A DNA stretch of 64,000 nucleotides from CAZGAQ01 sp964523405 (GCA_964523405.1 CAZGAQ010000004.1:172002-236001), one strand, 5' to 3'; shown: positions 9,233 to 18,717, counted from the first letter of the stretch. Program-made: numbers and translations. The notes: generated by a model not told the origin, from the sequence alone.

Positions 9233-10812
9233 TGGCACAGATGCGCGCGACGAGCCTGGCCCCGCGGCAAACCGTCGGAATCCACCGACGGAGCTTCACG
9301 CTGGTAGAGATGCTGGTCTCGCTGGCGGTGCTGACCTTGGCACTGACAGCCGTCGGCGCGGTGTTTACCGTGACCACGAAGGCGGTGGGGCAATCGGCCG
9401 CGCACAGCGAGATGCAGAACTGGCTGCGGCAGTTCATGGATCAGCTCCAGGAGGATTTGCGTTACTGCGAGCCGTCCAAGAGCGTCCTCGTTATCCGTGG
9501 GCGCACGCAGGCGGCGGCGCTGACCGAGACCGACCGTCAGGCGAAGAAGTACTATCGTGAGCTCGTGGGCGACCTCAAGGGCGTGCCGGCCGGATATGAC
9601 CCGGTTTTCGACCAGCATGTCGACAACTACGGGTCCAGCAACCCCCTGCCGCAGTACAGCGATCCGCGGGCCGACATCCTCATGTTCATCTCGAATCGCC
9701 CGACCGTTTCGCAGGCTCCGGTAGCGGACCCGCCGAACTGGACGATGGCGCAGGTACTCGCCAATGGCGCCAAGATCGCGCCGATTCAGGTGGTGTACGG
9801 GCACGCGGCGCTGGCGCAGGCCATCCGGAACGGCACGTATGCCGACGGCACGCCGAAGTACGACTATCCCGGGATCAATGAACGGACGGATATCGAGCCG
9901 CGCAACGTCTCCACGCCTGCGGAGGAGATCAGTCCGCTGCCGGCCAACCGCTGGCAACTGGCGCGGCGCGCCGTGATTCTGGATGGTGTGCCGCCGCGCC
10001 CGGGCGATGTCCCCGCGTACACGTTCAACCAGAACTACGATGCTCCGCGCCTGCTGTTCTGCCGAGCCGACTCGCCGAGCAGCGCCTACGTGGCCCCCCC
10101 GCAAGGTGGCGACGTCGCCCGCGTGAGCCTGCCGACCCTGCTCGAGTTGTTTGAGCCGGAGTCGATGAGCGCGCCGCTCAGAGGGGCGGCGTTGGTCATC
10201 CCCTACCAGAACATCGAGGTCCCGTCGCAGTGGTCTGCGGATATTCGCACGACCATCCGCCAGTTGCTGTATCCCGGCTGGACCCAGGGGCGCGACTGGC
10301 GCCCCCATCACGTCGCGACGATTCTGGAGGATGTTCCGCCGGAGCTGCGTTCGAACTCGAACTTGCGGGCGCTGCCGGGCTGCGTGTGGTTCCAGGTAGA
10401 GTTCCTGATGGGCGAAGACCCGCGCAACAGCCTGGAGTACACCCCGCCCGCTCCGAATACGATTCCCGGAAACCCGAACCCGAGTCAGCGCGGGGAGCTG
10501 ATGCGTTGGGTGTCGGCCGAAGTCGGGCAGACGTATCTCTTCGTCCCCGACACCGAGGCGAATCGGGCGTTGGTGGCGGCGCAGGTGAACACGACCGGTA
10601 CCAGCGGCAGCACGTTCGCCGAGGATACGCGCCTCGCGACGTTCGCTCGCAAAGACCAGAACGCGAGCGCCCAGTGGGACAAAGCCGACGCCATTCCACA
10701 GCGGATCATCCGCATGTGGCCATACGCAATTCGCGTGACCGTAAGAGCTTACGACAGCCGGGGACGGCTTGACCGGCCAATCGTGCGGAGCATCGTTCAC
10801 CGGTTCGACTAG
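9232..10812 (+). CDS. Prepilin-like protein 5 (GspJ/PilW-like)
   Basis: Prepilin-like protein of 526 residues. After the leader ending GIHRRS comes FTLVEMLVSLAVLTLALTAV, with Ser at -1 and Glu at +5; the following helix (QNWLRQFMDQLQEDLRYCEP) resembles the GspJ/PilW pattern. The ATG at 9232 overlaps the previous stop and gives a normal leader length; longer in-frame extensions upstream run through the end of the preceding gene and are rejected. It ends IRVTVRAYDSRGRLDRPIVR, a strand-rich tail. The protein is more than twice the usual length for GspJ. A 278-base gap follows before the GspK-like gene. Confidence 0.82.
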   Translation: MAQMRATSLAPRQTVGIHRRSFTLVEMLVSLAVLTLALTAVGAVFTVTTKAVGQSAAHSEMQNWLRQFMDQLQEDLRYCEPSKSVLVIRGRTQAAALTETDRQAKKYYRELVGDLKGVPAGYDPVFDQHVDNYGSSNPLPQYSDPRADILMFISNRPTVSQAPVADPPNWTMAQVLANGAKIAPIQVVYGHAALAQAIRNGTYADGTPKYDYPGINERTDIEPRNVSTPAEEISPLPANRWQLARRAVILDGVPPRPGDVPAYTFNQNYDAPRLLFCRADSPSSAYVAPPQGGDVARVSLPTLLELFEPESMSAPLRGAALVIPYQNIEVPSQWSADIRTTIRQLLYPGWTQGRDWRPHHVATILEDVPPELRSNSNLRALPGCVWFQVEFLMGEDPRNSLEYTPPAPNTIPGNPNPSQRGELMRWVSAEVGQTYLFVPDTEANRALVAAQVNTTGTSGSTFAEDTRLATFARKDQNASAQWDKADAIPQRIIRMWPYAIRVTVRAYDSRGRLDRPIVRSIVHRFD

Positions 10813-11090
10813 GCCGCGCCCCCTGGCAGGAGCGCCACGCGCGTCGGGCGGGTGCACCCGGTCGCGGCCCCAGGCCGTGGCCGTGTGCTCGTTGTTAGAG
10901 GACGGTCCCGCGGGGCGCGGTTGATCGGGGCCGGCGCCGGCCGGACGCAATCACTGGCGCGGTGGTCCGGCTGAGCCCTAAGCGCTGGTCCCGGATGGCG
11001 TTACCGGTCCGACGGTTGGGAGATTTGACCCCGGCCACACAATGATCGTGGTGAGAGACTTTGTCGCGGCCAACGGCCGCCGGGTGTGCG

Positions 11091-14000
11091 ATGATGCGAC
11101 TCCGCAAGCTGAAACGTGGCACGGTCCTGGTGATGATCGTGGGTCTGCTCGCGATGCTGTTCATGCTCGTGTCGGCCTACATCACGCTGGCACGGTTTGA
11201 CCGGCAGATCACGCGGCAGGTGTCGCGCGGGCAGAAGACGGAGCAGATGATCCGAGCGCTGCAGGACCTGGTCGCGGGGCAGATCGGGCAGAGCGGCATC
11301 GGCGGCAACGCGGGCTACGCCGGGATTCCGGGGCAGGCGGGGACGACGTGGCTGGCGGCGCCGGAGATCGTGCGGAATCCGGACGTCGACGTGGACGCGG
11401 CCAATCCGGGCGACTACGCGTATCCGGCGGTGTCGAACCTGAGTGGACGGTCCTCGGGCGCGAAGAAGCTGACGCAGTTGATGCGGGACTACGACGATAC
11501 GGACAACGCGGAAGCCCGGGTGCTCCCGGCGGGTACGGGGAGCAACGCGACCACCGTCGGAAATGCCCGCGAGCCCTTCATGGACGCGACCGGTGCCGGC
11601 ATTTCCGATTCCAGTTTTGTGGATGTGGCGCTGGGCACGGAGATGGCCAACACGATGTCCGGGCAGACCGTGTCGGTCACCAAGAGCGGCGCGGGCCTCA
11701 ACCCCAGCGACCTGCGGAGCAACGCGGCGCCGGGCACGCTGGAATCCGCGAACTACCTGGGCTGGCAGCGGTTCGACGCGGAAGCCCGCTACCAGACTCC
11801 GGTGCGCGTGGAGGGTCACGGCGGCAAGGTGCTGATCGGATTGCCGAAAGACCCGGCCGGCAGCGCCCAGTGGAACCGGCAGTTCATCTACAACCAGTTC
11901 AACTGGATCAAGTCGGTCGCGGACAATCGCGACTATCTGGGTAAGCGTCCCGGAGCGGTGAGCGATATCACCTCGGATGAGTACCTGCTCGACAGCGTCT
12001 GGAACTCGCGCACGCTGATCGAGCCCCTGCTGCGGCAACGCGGCGGCCTGCTCGCGGGCCAGCGCGGCGCGGACCCCGCGTATGTGCCCCCCGCACTGGC
12101 GGCGCTGCAGGAGCGTTTCTACAACACCTTGCTTCCGTCGTACGCGACCCGCGTCGGCACAGACAAGGCGTGGCAGCGTTTCAACCTGACCAGCAGTCAG
12201 GACTGGAAGGCCTGGGCCAAGGCGATGACGGTTGACCCGGCCCCGTTGTCCGTACAGACCTGGAGCGGCACGCCGACCACCTACGCCGCGCGGCGCAATC
12301 TCACCACCGAGAACAACAGCGACGACCTGGCGCGGAAAGAAAACACGGATGTCCCCACGGCGGCTGAGCCCGGCCTGTATTCCGGGCAGTTGAAGTTCTA
12401 TCTTGGTCGCATCCGGCGCGCGTATGACGAAGACGCGACCGGGCAGTCCGGTACGCACCAGTTCCTGCACCCCGGAATCGTCCGCGAACTGGTGACTTAC
12501 TACGCCGAACTGCTCCGGCCCTACCCCGAGCCGACCATCAACGCGAATCTGGGCATCATTTCCAAGCGCAAGCAGGCGTTCATGCTCGCGGTGAACACCG
12601 TGCAGTTTGCCGCGCGCCGCATGGAGTCCGGCCGGATCGATCGTGCGTGGATCACGGATGGCGACGATGTGTACGTCGGCTATGGCCCCCAGCCGTTTAT
12701 CACGCAGGTCATCGCCTGCCGTACCAAGGACGACCCGAACGATATTGCGCTGGCGATTGAGTTGTACAATCCGAACGAGCCGGATCCGGTCGGGTTCAGC
12801 GGCGCCGCCCAGTACAGCCAGAATCTGTACCTGCCGCAGTTCGCCATTTCGCTGCAGAGCGAAAGCCCGAAGATTCCGAATCCGGCGCATTTCCGGGCGC
12901 TCGACCCCACCAGCGCCAGCGTGGCGAACATGCCGGAGTACATGCCGGGGCGGAGCTTCAAGACCATCATCATCAATGCGGGCGGCGGCAACACGTACTT
13001 CGAAAACCACATCGTCAACGGCCAGTCTCTGCCGCGCATCATCGATCTGTCCGTGCCCACCGACGCGGGCAGCTCGAAGATCCACGTGCGTCTGCTGTGC
13101 CAGATGCTGACGAGCCCGGCGAGCCTGGGCGGGGGCCACGCGTGGGTTGAAGTGGACGAGTTCGAACTCGAGCGGCCGGCGAGCGCGCCATCCGCAAACG
13201 ACCCAAACGATCCCAACGCGATCGACCCCACGTGGACGGGCTCGTACGTCGACGCCTGGCGCGACACGGATCTGGTTGGTGAGGCAGGTAGCGGTGCGAG
13301 CTACTGGGGCAACTACGGCGGCGGAGCGGACTACGCCCGGTGGCGGTGCGTGGCGGCCGTGCGCCCGGTCCCGCCGACGGGCGGCACCGAACAGCACTAT
13401 GCGGACAAGCAGAATGATGCTGGCCTGCCGGACGACGCTGACAGTGGCGGTGACGGCAAGAGCCGGCTCGATCACCTGGGGCAGCCCGGACCCGACAACC
13501 CGAATCTGGCCGGGACGGCCTTTGGTCCGCTGACGCCAATGGTCACGATGAGTGCGGGCACGGACAGCGTCTGGGTTCACGGCGCGAAGCGCCCGGCGTC
13601 TTTTCCGACGGTCGGGTTCATGGCCTTCATCCCGCGCTACGCCCACGAGGTCTCCACGGGCGGGTCTCTGCCCGGGAGCACGCCGATGGGACTGCTGCTC
13701 TATCGGCGCTGGTTCGGGCGCGGCTACACGACCCCCGTCGACTTCGGCCACATGCCGATCTTTGACAATCTCAACGGCAACAACAAGCAACTGCCCTGGG
13801 GCCTGATGGTGTTCGACTATTTCACGACGCTGGATCCCAAGGGCGTGGATCAGGCTGCGACTGCGACGGCCGACGACATCGATCCGTACCGCATTCCCGG
13901 GCGCATCGACATCAACACGGCGCCTTGGTACGTGCTGGCGGGGTTGCCGATGCTGGATGCGTCGGACCTGCTGCCCGCGTACGCAACCTTCACGAGCGCT

Positions 14001-14723
14001 GCGTCACCCGCGTTCTGGTCCTCGGCAGCGGGTGTGCTGTTCGGCTCCGGTGCCGACAGCACGCCGCGCGTCTCGTCGGTGACGACGGCCGGCTCCAGTA
14101 CCAATCTCCTGAATTGGGGGCGTGTCGGGCCCGTCGCCGGCAAGGCGATGGCGGCCTACCGGGACCGGGTTCCCTACGTGAAGCTGGATACGAACGAGGG
14201 TGGTCTGTTCTATTACGCGTATGGCCGCAACACCGCCACCGTGAGTGGCGTGTCGCTGCATACCTGGCGCGACTCGAGCCGCTACGGGCCGATTCGCGGC
14301 CAGGATGAAGCGACGCCGACGCAGTTCGGCTTCCTCTCGCTGGGCGAGCTGGTCAACGTGCCGGGCATGGATGGGAATGACAGCAGCTATGACGCGGCCG
14401 GGCGCGGCGACTATGTGCGCGCCGTCAGCCTGTTGGCCCGCCTGGACACGCACTTTCTGACCACGCGCAGCAACACGTTCACGATCTACACGACGCTCGT
14501 GGACCGCCGCAATCCGCAGGCCTCCGTGCGCTCGCAGGTGACCATCGACCGCAGCAAGCTCCTGCCGCGCCTCGTGTGGCAGGACACGAACAACAACGGG
14601 ATCATGGATCCGCCGGTGGGCAACACGACGGATGACGTGTATACGACGATCCAGAATACGGGCGATCCGGAAATCATCGGCGACCGCGAAATCGGCTACT
14701 ACAACACGCGCTACGACAACTAG
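11091..14723 (+). CDS. Very large GspK-like minor pseudopilin
   Basis: Predicted 1210-residue protein with an N terminus MMRLRKLKRGTVLVMIVGLL, that is, basic residues, Gly, then a hydrophobic helix lacking Glu at +5, as in GspK. Near residue 940 it has RIPGRIDINTAPWYVLAGLP, matching the DINTAP...VL..LP signature of GspK-type helix-hairpin-helix regions. GspK is usually about 300-350 residues, so this is some 3.5 times larger; most of the extra sequence is unrecognised. The ATG at 11091 is chosen because it leaves a normal short leader. It is the last gene of the pseudopilin run. Its TAG stop overlaps the first base of the repeat element at 14722. Confidence 0.75.
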   Translation: MMRLRKLKRGTVLVMIVGLLAMLFMLVSAYITLARFDRQITRQVSRGQKTEQMIRALQDLVAGQIGQSGIGGNAGYAGIPGQAGTTWLAAPEIVRNPDVDVDAANPGDYAYPAVSNLSGRSSGAKKLTQLMRDYDDTDNAEARVLPAGTGSNATTVGNAREPFMDATGAGISDSSFVDVALGTEMANTMSGQTVSVTKSGAGLNPSDLRSNAAPGTLESANYLGWQRFDAEARYQTPVRVEGHGGKVLIGLPKDPAGSAQWNRQFIYNQFNWIKSVADNRDYLGKRPGAVSDITSDEYLLDSVWNSRTLIEPLLRQRGGLLAGQRGADPAYVPPALAALQERFYNTLLPSYATRVGTDKAWQRFNLTSSQDWKAWAKAMTVDPAPLSVQTWSGTPTTYAARRNLTTENNSDDLARKENTDVPTAAEPGLYSGQLKFYLGRIRRAYDEDATGQSGTHQFLHPGIVRELVTYYAELLRPYPEPTINANLGIISKRKQAFMLAVNTVQFAARRMESGRIDRAWITDGDDVYVGYGPQPFITQVIACRTKDDPNDIALAIELYNPNEPDPVGFSGAAQYSQNLYLPQFAISLQSESPKIPNPAHFRALDPTSASVANMPEYMPGRSFKTIIINAGGGNTYFENHIVNGQSLPRIIDLSVPTDAGSSKIHVRLLCQMLTSPASLGGGHAWVEVDEFELERPASAPSANDPNDPNAIDPTWTGSYVDAWRDTDLVGEAGSGASYWGNYGGGADYARWRCVAAVRPVPPTGGTEQHYADKQNDAGLPDDADSGGDGKSRLDHLGQPGPDNPNLAGTAFGPLTPMVTMSAGTDSVWVHGAKRPASFPTVGFMAFIPRYAHEVSTGGSLPGSTPMGLLLYRRWFGRGYTTPVDFGHMPIFDNLNGNNKQLPWGLMVFDYFTTLDPKGVDQAATATADDIDPYRIPGRIDINTAPWYVLAGLPMLDASDLLPAYATFTSAASPAFWSSAAGVLFGSGADSTPRVSSVTTAGSSTNLLNWGRVGPVAGKAMAAYRDRVPYVKLDTNEGGLFYYAYGRNTATVSGVSLHTWRDSSRYGPIRGQDEATPTQFGFLSLGELVNVPGMDGNDSSYDAAGRGDYVRAVSLLARLDTHFLTTRSNTFTIYTTLVDRRNPQASVRSQVTIDRSKLLPRLVWQDTNNNGIMDPPVGNTTDDVYTTIQNTGDPEIIGDREIGYYNTRYDN

Positions 14724-14824
14724 AGCGGTCTCACAAATGGTGTGTTACCGGGTAGCGTCAGGCCTCCGTGCCTGACGACCAATGTCGGTACTGGAGCGCC
14801 GCACCCAAAGTGAAACCGCTCTAG
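14720..14824. repeat. Dispersed hairpin element, full copy A (MITE/BIME-like)
   Basis: The element is bounded by terminal inverted repeats CTAGAGCGGT (14720-14729) and ACCGCTCTAG (14815-14824); allowing mismatches, the match extends to GGTnTCAC and beyond. In the middle is the hairpin CGTCAGGC-CTCCGT-GCCTGACG (14756-14777). The left end lies in the TAG stop of the GspK-like gene. A near-identical copy in inverse orientation is at the window end. No protein is encoded. Confidence 0.85.
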
Positions 14825-14951
14825 CACTGGTCGCCGACAGCGCGACCGACACCAACTCCATCCCCGTACAGGCCGCCGCAGGGTGTTCAATTCCCGGCCG
14901 GCGTACGCCGCTGTCTTGCGGGGGCTGCGCGGCACCACCCGTGCCGGACCC

Positions 14952-15743
14952 TTACTCCCCCGCCAGCCCCGCCGACGGGCACTCGGCGGCCAGCGGGCAC
15001 GCGCTGCAGCGCGGCGCGCGGGCCCTGCAAATGCCGCGCCCATGCAGAATCAGGGCGTGCGATAGCCAGGTCCACGTGGCTTGCGGGAACAAGGCCATCA
15101 GGTCGCGCTCGATCCGCTCGGCATCCTTGCTGTCGCGCGCCGTAGGGGCCAGGCCCAGCCGCAGCGCGAGCCGTCCGACGTGCGTATCGACCACCACGCC
15201 CGCATTCTGCCCGAACCACGTGCCCAGCACACAATTGGCCGTCTTGCGCGCCACGCCCGGCAGGCGCAGCAGCGCGTCCATCGTGCTCGGGATCTGCCCG
15301 CCGAACTCGTCGCGCACCAGACGGGCCATCCCCAGCAGGCTCTTCGTCTTGTTGCGGAAGAAGCCGGTCGAGCGGATCGCCGCCTCCAGCTCGCCGGCAT
15401 CCGCGGCGGCGAGCGCGTGCACATCGGGCCAGCGGCGGAACAGATCCGGCGTCACCAGGTTGACGCGCTCATCGGTGCATTGCGCGGAGAGGATCGTCGC
15501 GACCAGCAGCTCCAGGGCAGAACGATGGTGCAAGGCACAGGTGGCGTGCGGATACGCGGCGCGCAGGAGCGCGAGCAGCCGCGCCGCACGGGCCTGGCGC
15601 TGCGCGGGGGATTCCGCTTTGGCCGGCGGCCTCCTGGCGGACTTGCGACGCGGGGTGGCCTTGCCTGCTGCGGGCTGGCGCGCCGGCGAGGTTGCGCGTC
15701 GCGCTTGTGCCTTGGCCGAGCGGGTTGCGGATTTGCGGGGCAC
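14952..15743 (-). CDS. nth: Endonuclease III (DNA glycosylase/AP lyase)
   Basis: Base-excision repair enzyme that removes oxidised pyrimidines and cleaves the abasic site. The helix-hairpin-helix LPGVARKTAN carries the catalytic lysine (residue 167 from the start used here) and VDTHVGRLALRL carries the catalytic aspartate (186). Four cysteines in the spacing C-X6-C-X2-C-X5-C (239-255) form the 4Fe-4S loop. The GTG at 15743 is preferred because AGGGAG stands six bases upstream; the frame stays open to 15872 but with no such site. The N-terminal 45 residues are Arg, Ala and Lys-rich and extra compared with the usual ~210-residue enzyme; they may bind DNA. The neighbours are unrelated. Confidence 0.93.
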   Translation of the reverse strand: MPRKSATRSAKAQARRATSPARQPAAGKATPRRKSARRPPAKAESPAQRQARAARLLALLRAAYPHATCALHHRSALELLVATILSAQCTDERVNLVTPDLFRRWPDVHALAAADAGELEAAIRSTGFFRNKTKSLLGMARLVRDEFGGQIPSTMDALLRLPGVARKTANCVLGTWFGQNAGVVVDTHVGRLALRLGLAPTARDSKDAERIERDLMALFPQATWTWLSHALILHGRGICRARAPRCSACPLAAECPSAGLAGE

Positions 15744-16012
15744 GGGTCGCTCCCTGTTTATGAGGCCCACTGAGACACGCACGCCGGGCGAACAGCCCGC
15801 GCGAGAACTCCCCGCGGAGCACGGCTTCGCGGCGGAAGCACGTTCTTCCGCATTCCGCGGCGGCCATCCCACGCATCCATTCGCGACCGCCTCGGGGCCC
15901 GCGCTCCATTCGCCACGCGTTGTTCAGGCCCGGAGTGAGCCAGCCGTTTCGTCGCGCGCTTGCGACTGGCGCCGGCTCGGCCGAGTCGACCGGCGGTTCT
16001 CGCGCGAGCCGG

Positions 16013-16867
16013 CTACACCGGCGCCTCTTCCGGTGTCACGATGCGGGGCGGCGGTCGGTCGGGGCGCTGCTGCGGCACCGGGACCGGCTTCGTCTCCGGC
16101 AGCTCGCCCCCCATCGGCACCAGGCGCTGGCTGGCCTCCAGGTTCAGCGTGAACTTGCCGCCGGGTGGATCGGGCAGGGCATCGGCCGCGGGCCCCGTGA
16201 ACATGCCCTCATCCGGGTCCCAGCGATACTGCGCGACCTCGCGCGGGCCGCGTGTTCCGCCGGTCAGCAAGGCCACGTAGCCGAAGCCGGATTTCTCGCG
16301 GCATTCGAACCACACCGGCTGGTTGGGTTCGAGTTCGAGCGCGGGCTGCGGCTCGCCGGCGAGGATGGCCACACGCTGCGGCGTCACAAGCAGATGCGGA
16401 AAGACGTCCGCATCCTTCGAGACACGCAACAGGGCGAGCTCCTCGTCGATCCCCCAGGCCGGTTGGACAATCTCGCCGTCACTGCGGATGCACAGGGGCG
16501 CATACAGGCGCCGCGGGCCCGTCTCCGCCCGGGGTGCCAGCCCCACGGCCCACAGCTCGTCATCCAGTTTCACCACGCGCAGCCGCGCGATGATCGCGTC
16601 GCTCGGCTGCGCGGCCACACAAAGGGGCTCTGCCTGCGCCAAGCGCACCAGGCGAATCGCGGCGCTGACCGCCGCGGGGGCATCGGCCAAATGCGCGGTC
16701 GCCTCTTGCTGCGACCAGCCGCGGGACTGCGGAACGATGAGCTTTGACGTTGGCGCAGGCGCCGATGCCGGGGGCGGTTGGCCGCCGCGCTCGCAACCCG
16801 CGAGACTGGCGGCGAGGCAACCGCTCGCCAGCCACACGAGACGACGAAATCCCCGACCGCTGAGCAT
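16013..16867 (-). CDS. Putative lipoprotein of unknown function
   Basis: The product has 284 residues. It begins with a basic N terminus, a hydrophobic stretch and the lipobox LAGC (Cys about residue 25), so it should be exported and lipid-anchored. A proline- and alanine-rich linker follows, then a mixed domain of about 200 residues with no recognised motif and a proline-rich tail (PQQRPDRPPPR). GGGAG eight to ten bases upstream supports the ATG at 16867. It is divergent from the glycosyltransferase gene. Confidence 0.7.
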   Translation of the reverse strand: MLSGRGFRRLVWLASGCLAASLAGCERGGQPPPASAPAPTSKLIVPQSRGWSQQEATAHLADAPAAVSAAIRLVRLAQAEPLCVAAQPSDAIIARLRVVKLDDELWAVGLAPRAETGPRRLYAPLCIRSDGEIVQPAWGIDEELALLRVSKDADVFPHLLVTPQRVAILAGEPQPALELEPNQPVWFECREKSGFGYVALLTGGTRGPREVAQYRWDPDEGMFTGPAADALPDPPGGKFTLNLEASQRLVPMGGELPETKPVPVPQQRPDRPPPRIVTPEEAPV

Positions 16868-16973
16868 GCTGACAGACTCCCAGGCTGCGCCAGTGTACCG
16901 GCGCGCGCGCCCGGGGCCAAATGGTCGCCCGGAAGCTCCGCGGCGGTGCGTGGCCCCCCCTTCTACGGCACGC

Positions 16974-16979
16974 TATGAT
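16974..16979 (+). promoter_or_regulatory. Candidate -10 box of the glycosyltransferase gene
   Basis: TATGAT (five of six matches to TATAAT) lies 31 bases before the GTG at 17010, in the context GCTATGATGCC. No clear -35 is seen. It supports a start near 17010 rather than any of the upstream in-frame codons. Confidence 0.35.
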
Positions 16980-17009
16980 GCCGAGCTGGCCCTGCTAGCG
17001 AGTAAAGGT

Positions 17010-18179
17010 GTGCCGTTTGTCGCCGAATCGTCCGCCATTGAACCGCTCCGCTGCTCGGCCGTCCTGACCCACCATTGGCTGGTGCGGCGGCGCGGCGGCG
17101 AGAAGGTCCTCGAGGCGATCGGCGAGCTCCTGCCAGAGGCCCCGATCTACACGTTCGTCCATGATCGGGCCGGCATGGCGGATTCCCCCCTGGCGGCGCG
17201 GGCCGTGCATCCCTCGTTGCTGCAATGGCTGCCCGGTTCGCGCCGGTACTATCCGAAGCTGCTGCCGCTGTTGCCTTTGGCGGCGCGGGCGGTGCGGTTG
17301 CCGCCGGCGGACCTGGTGGTTTGCTCGGATGCGGCCATCGCCAAGGCCATGCGGGTTCACGCGCGCAGCAAGCTGGTCTGCTACTGTTACACGCCGATGC
17401 GCTACGTGTATGAGGAGGAGATCGGGCGGCAGTATCGCCAAGCGCTGTCGCCGGGATTGCGGCCGCTGTGGGGGATGACGGCGGCATACGTGCGGGGGGC
17501 GGACCGGCGGGCGGCGCGGCGGGTGGATCTGTTCGTGGCGGACTCGCGGCATGTGGCGCAGCGCATCGCGAATGCCTACGGTGCGCAGGCGGTCGTCGTG
17601 TATCCGCCCGTGGAGTTGCCGGCGGAACCGCCGGCACGAGAGCGCGAGGACTTCTATCTCTGTGTCGGTTACCACGTGCCGTACAAACGGCTGGACGTGG
17701 CCGTGGCGGCATGCCGGCTGATGAAGCGTCGGCTCGTCGTAATTGGCGAGGGGCCGGAAGTGCAGAGAATCGACCGGCGGCGCGATCCCCATGTAGAAGT
17801 TTTAGGGTGGCAGACGACCGAGACGATCTGGGATTACCTGTCGCGGGCGGCCGGTCTGCTGTTTCCGGGCGAGGAGGATTTCGGCATCGTGCCGGTCGAG
17901 GCGATTGCTCACGGCTGCCCGGTGATCGCGTATGGAGTGGGTGGCGCGACGGAGACCGTTATTCACAACGAGTCCGGCGTGCTCTTTGGTACGCAGACCC
18001 CTGAGGCGCTCGCAGAAGCGATTCGCTATTGTGAGATGCTGAGTTTCGATGCGCCCGCAATGCACGCCTATGCCCAGCGATTCAGTAAGTCTAGGTTCCT
18101 CAGTGAAATGCGCGCCATACTCGGCTCGGTTCTGGCCGGGGAAGAAGTGAAGGGGCAGGCCCCGCCGGTGAACCCCTAG
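17010..18179 (+). CDS. Glycosyltransferase family 4 (WbaZ-like)
   Basis: Retaining GT-B glycosyltransferase of about 389 residues. Close to the N terminus is LTHHWLVRRRGGEKVLEAI, the donor-loop region seen in WbaZ-type mannosyltransferases, and the C-terminal domain has VIGEGPEVQRI and EEDFGIVPVEAIAHG, the E-X7-E motif of GT4. It probably transfers a nucleotide-sugar residue during polysaccharide or glycolipid synthesis at the inner membrane face. The start is uncertain: the GTG at 17010 follows AAAGG too closely to be ideal, but upstream in-frame codons fall inside the divergent lipoprotein gene. No other glycan-synthesis gene is adjacent. Confidence 0.85.
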   Translation: MPFVAESSAIEPLRCSAVLTHHWLVRRRGGEKVLEAIGELLPEAPIYTFVHDRAGMADSPLAARAVHPSLLQWLPGSRRYYPKLLPLLPLAARAVRLPPADLVVCSDAAIAKAMRVHARSKLVCYCYTPMRYVYEEEIGRQYRQALSPGLRPLWGMTAAYVRGADRRAARRVDLFVADSRHVAQRIANAYGAQAVVVYPPVELPAEPPAREREDFYLCVGYHVPYKRLDVAVAACRLMKRRLVVIGEGPEVQRIDRRRDPHVEVLGWQTTETIWDYLSRAAGLLFPGEEDFGIVPVEAIAHGCPVIAYGVGGATETVIHNESGVLFGTQTPEALAEAIRYCEMLSFDAPAMHAYAQRFSKSRFLSEMRAILGSVLAGEEVKGQAPPVNP

Positions 18180-18218
18180 CCCACGCTCGCCGCCAATTGC
18201 GGGCCGCGCCAGGCGGCG

Positions 18219-18647
18219 CTATCGCAACCGCTCACGACCAAAATCCGCGACCGCGGTCGGAATGTTCCAGGTGTAGATGATCGCCGCACCCAACAGCGCG
18301 CCAAGGCCGAGGGCACCGGCGATCTTGGCGGCGAGCGCTGCGCCTTCGTGTGCGAACAGCACCGTCACTCCGGTCAGCAGGATGGCCAGAATCAGCAGCC
18401 AGCCGGCGGACACCGCCGAGCCGCCACGTAGCGACCGCCCCACCGGAACCGGCAGCACCTGGGCAAACGCACCCTGCGCGCCGATGAGGATGCCTTGGCA
18501 CAGGACGCCGGCCGAGATCGCGTAGGCCGCGACGATGATCCACTCTTTGGCGTCGGAGTAGGTCATGGATCCCCGGATCGTGTCGTTCAGCGCGAGAACG
18601 AGGAGGGCCCCCAGCCACAATGGCGAATAGTACGTCCACGCATTCAC
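18219..18647 (-). CDS. Small integral membrane protein, function unknown
   Basis: The product has 142 residues with four probable membrane segments (about residues 5-22, 34-58, 74-96 and 103-124), starting from the GTG at 18647 with GGAGA six bases upstream. Longer in-frame extensions to 18716 lack a ribosome site and would run into the palindrome at 18706. No recognised domain. It is divergent from asd, and no gene cluster points to a function. Confidence 0.7.
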   Translation of the reverse strand: MNAWTYYSPLWLGALLVLALNDTIRGSMTYSDAKEWIIVAAYAISAGVLCQGILIGAQGAFAQVLPVPVGRSLRGGSAVSAGWLLILAILLTGVTVLFAHEGAALAAKIAGALGLGALLGAAIIYTWNIPTAVADFGRERLR

Positions 18648-18705
18648 GGCACATCTCCAGGGTTCGCCGCGCGCCGGCCTCCCGGGCGGCGCGATCCTCG
18701 CAGAA

Positions 18706-18717
18706 CATGATATCATG
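18706..18717. promoter_or_regulatory. Perfect 12-bp palindrome between divergent genes
   Basis: CATGATATCATG lies in the 124-base gap between the membrane protein gene (minus) and asd (plus). It could be a regulator site or overlap promoter elements for both directions. No regulator can be named. Confidence 0.35.

Noticed and set aside
14782..16152. 456-codon plus-strand frame over the endonuclease III gene
   Set aside because: It begins inside the repeat element and runs opposite a gene with intact catalytic and iron-sulphur residues.
18706..18717. Palindrome CATGATATCATG as a mobile-element target
   Set aside because: A single site with no flanking repeats; listed only as a possible regulatory palindrome.
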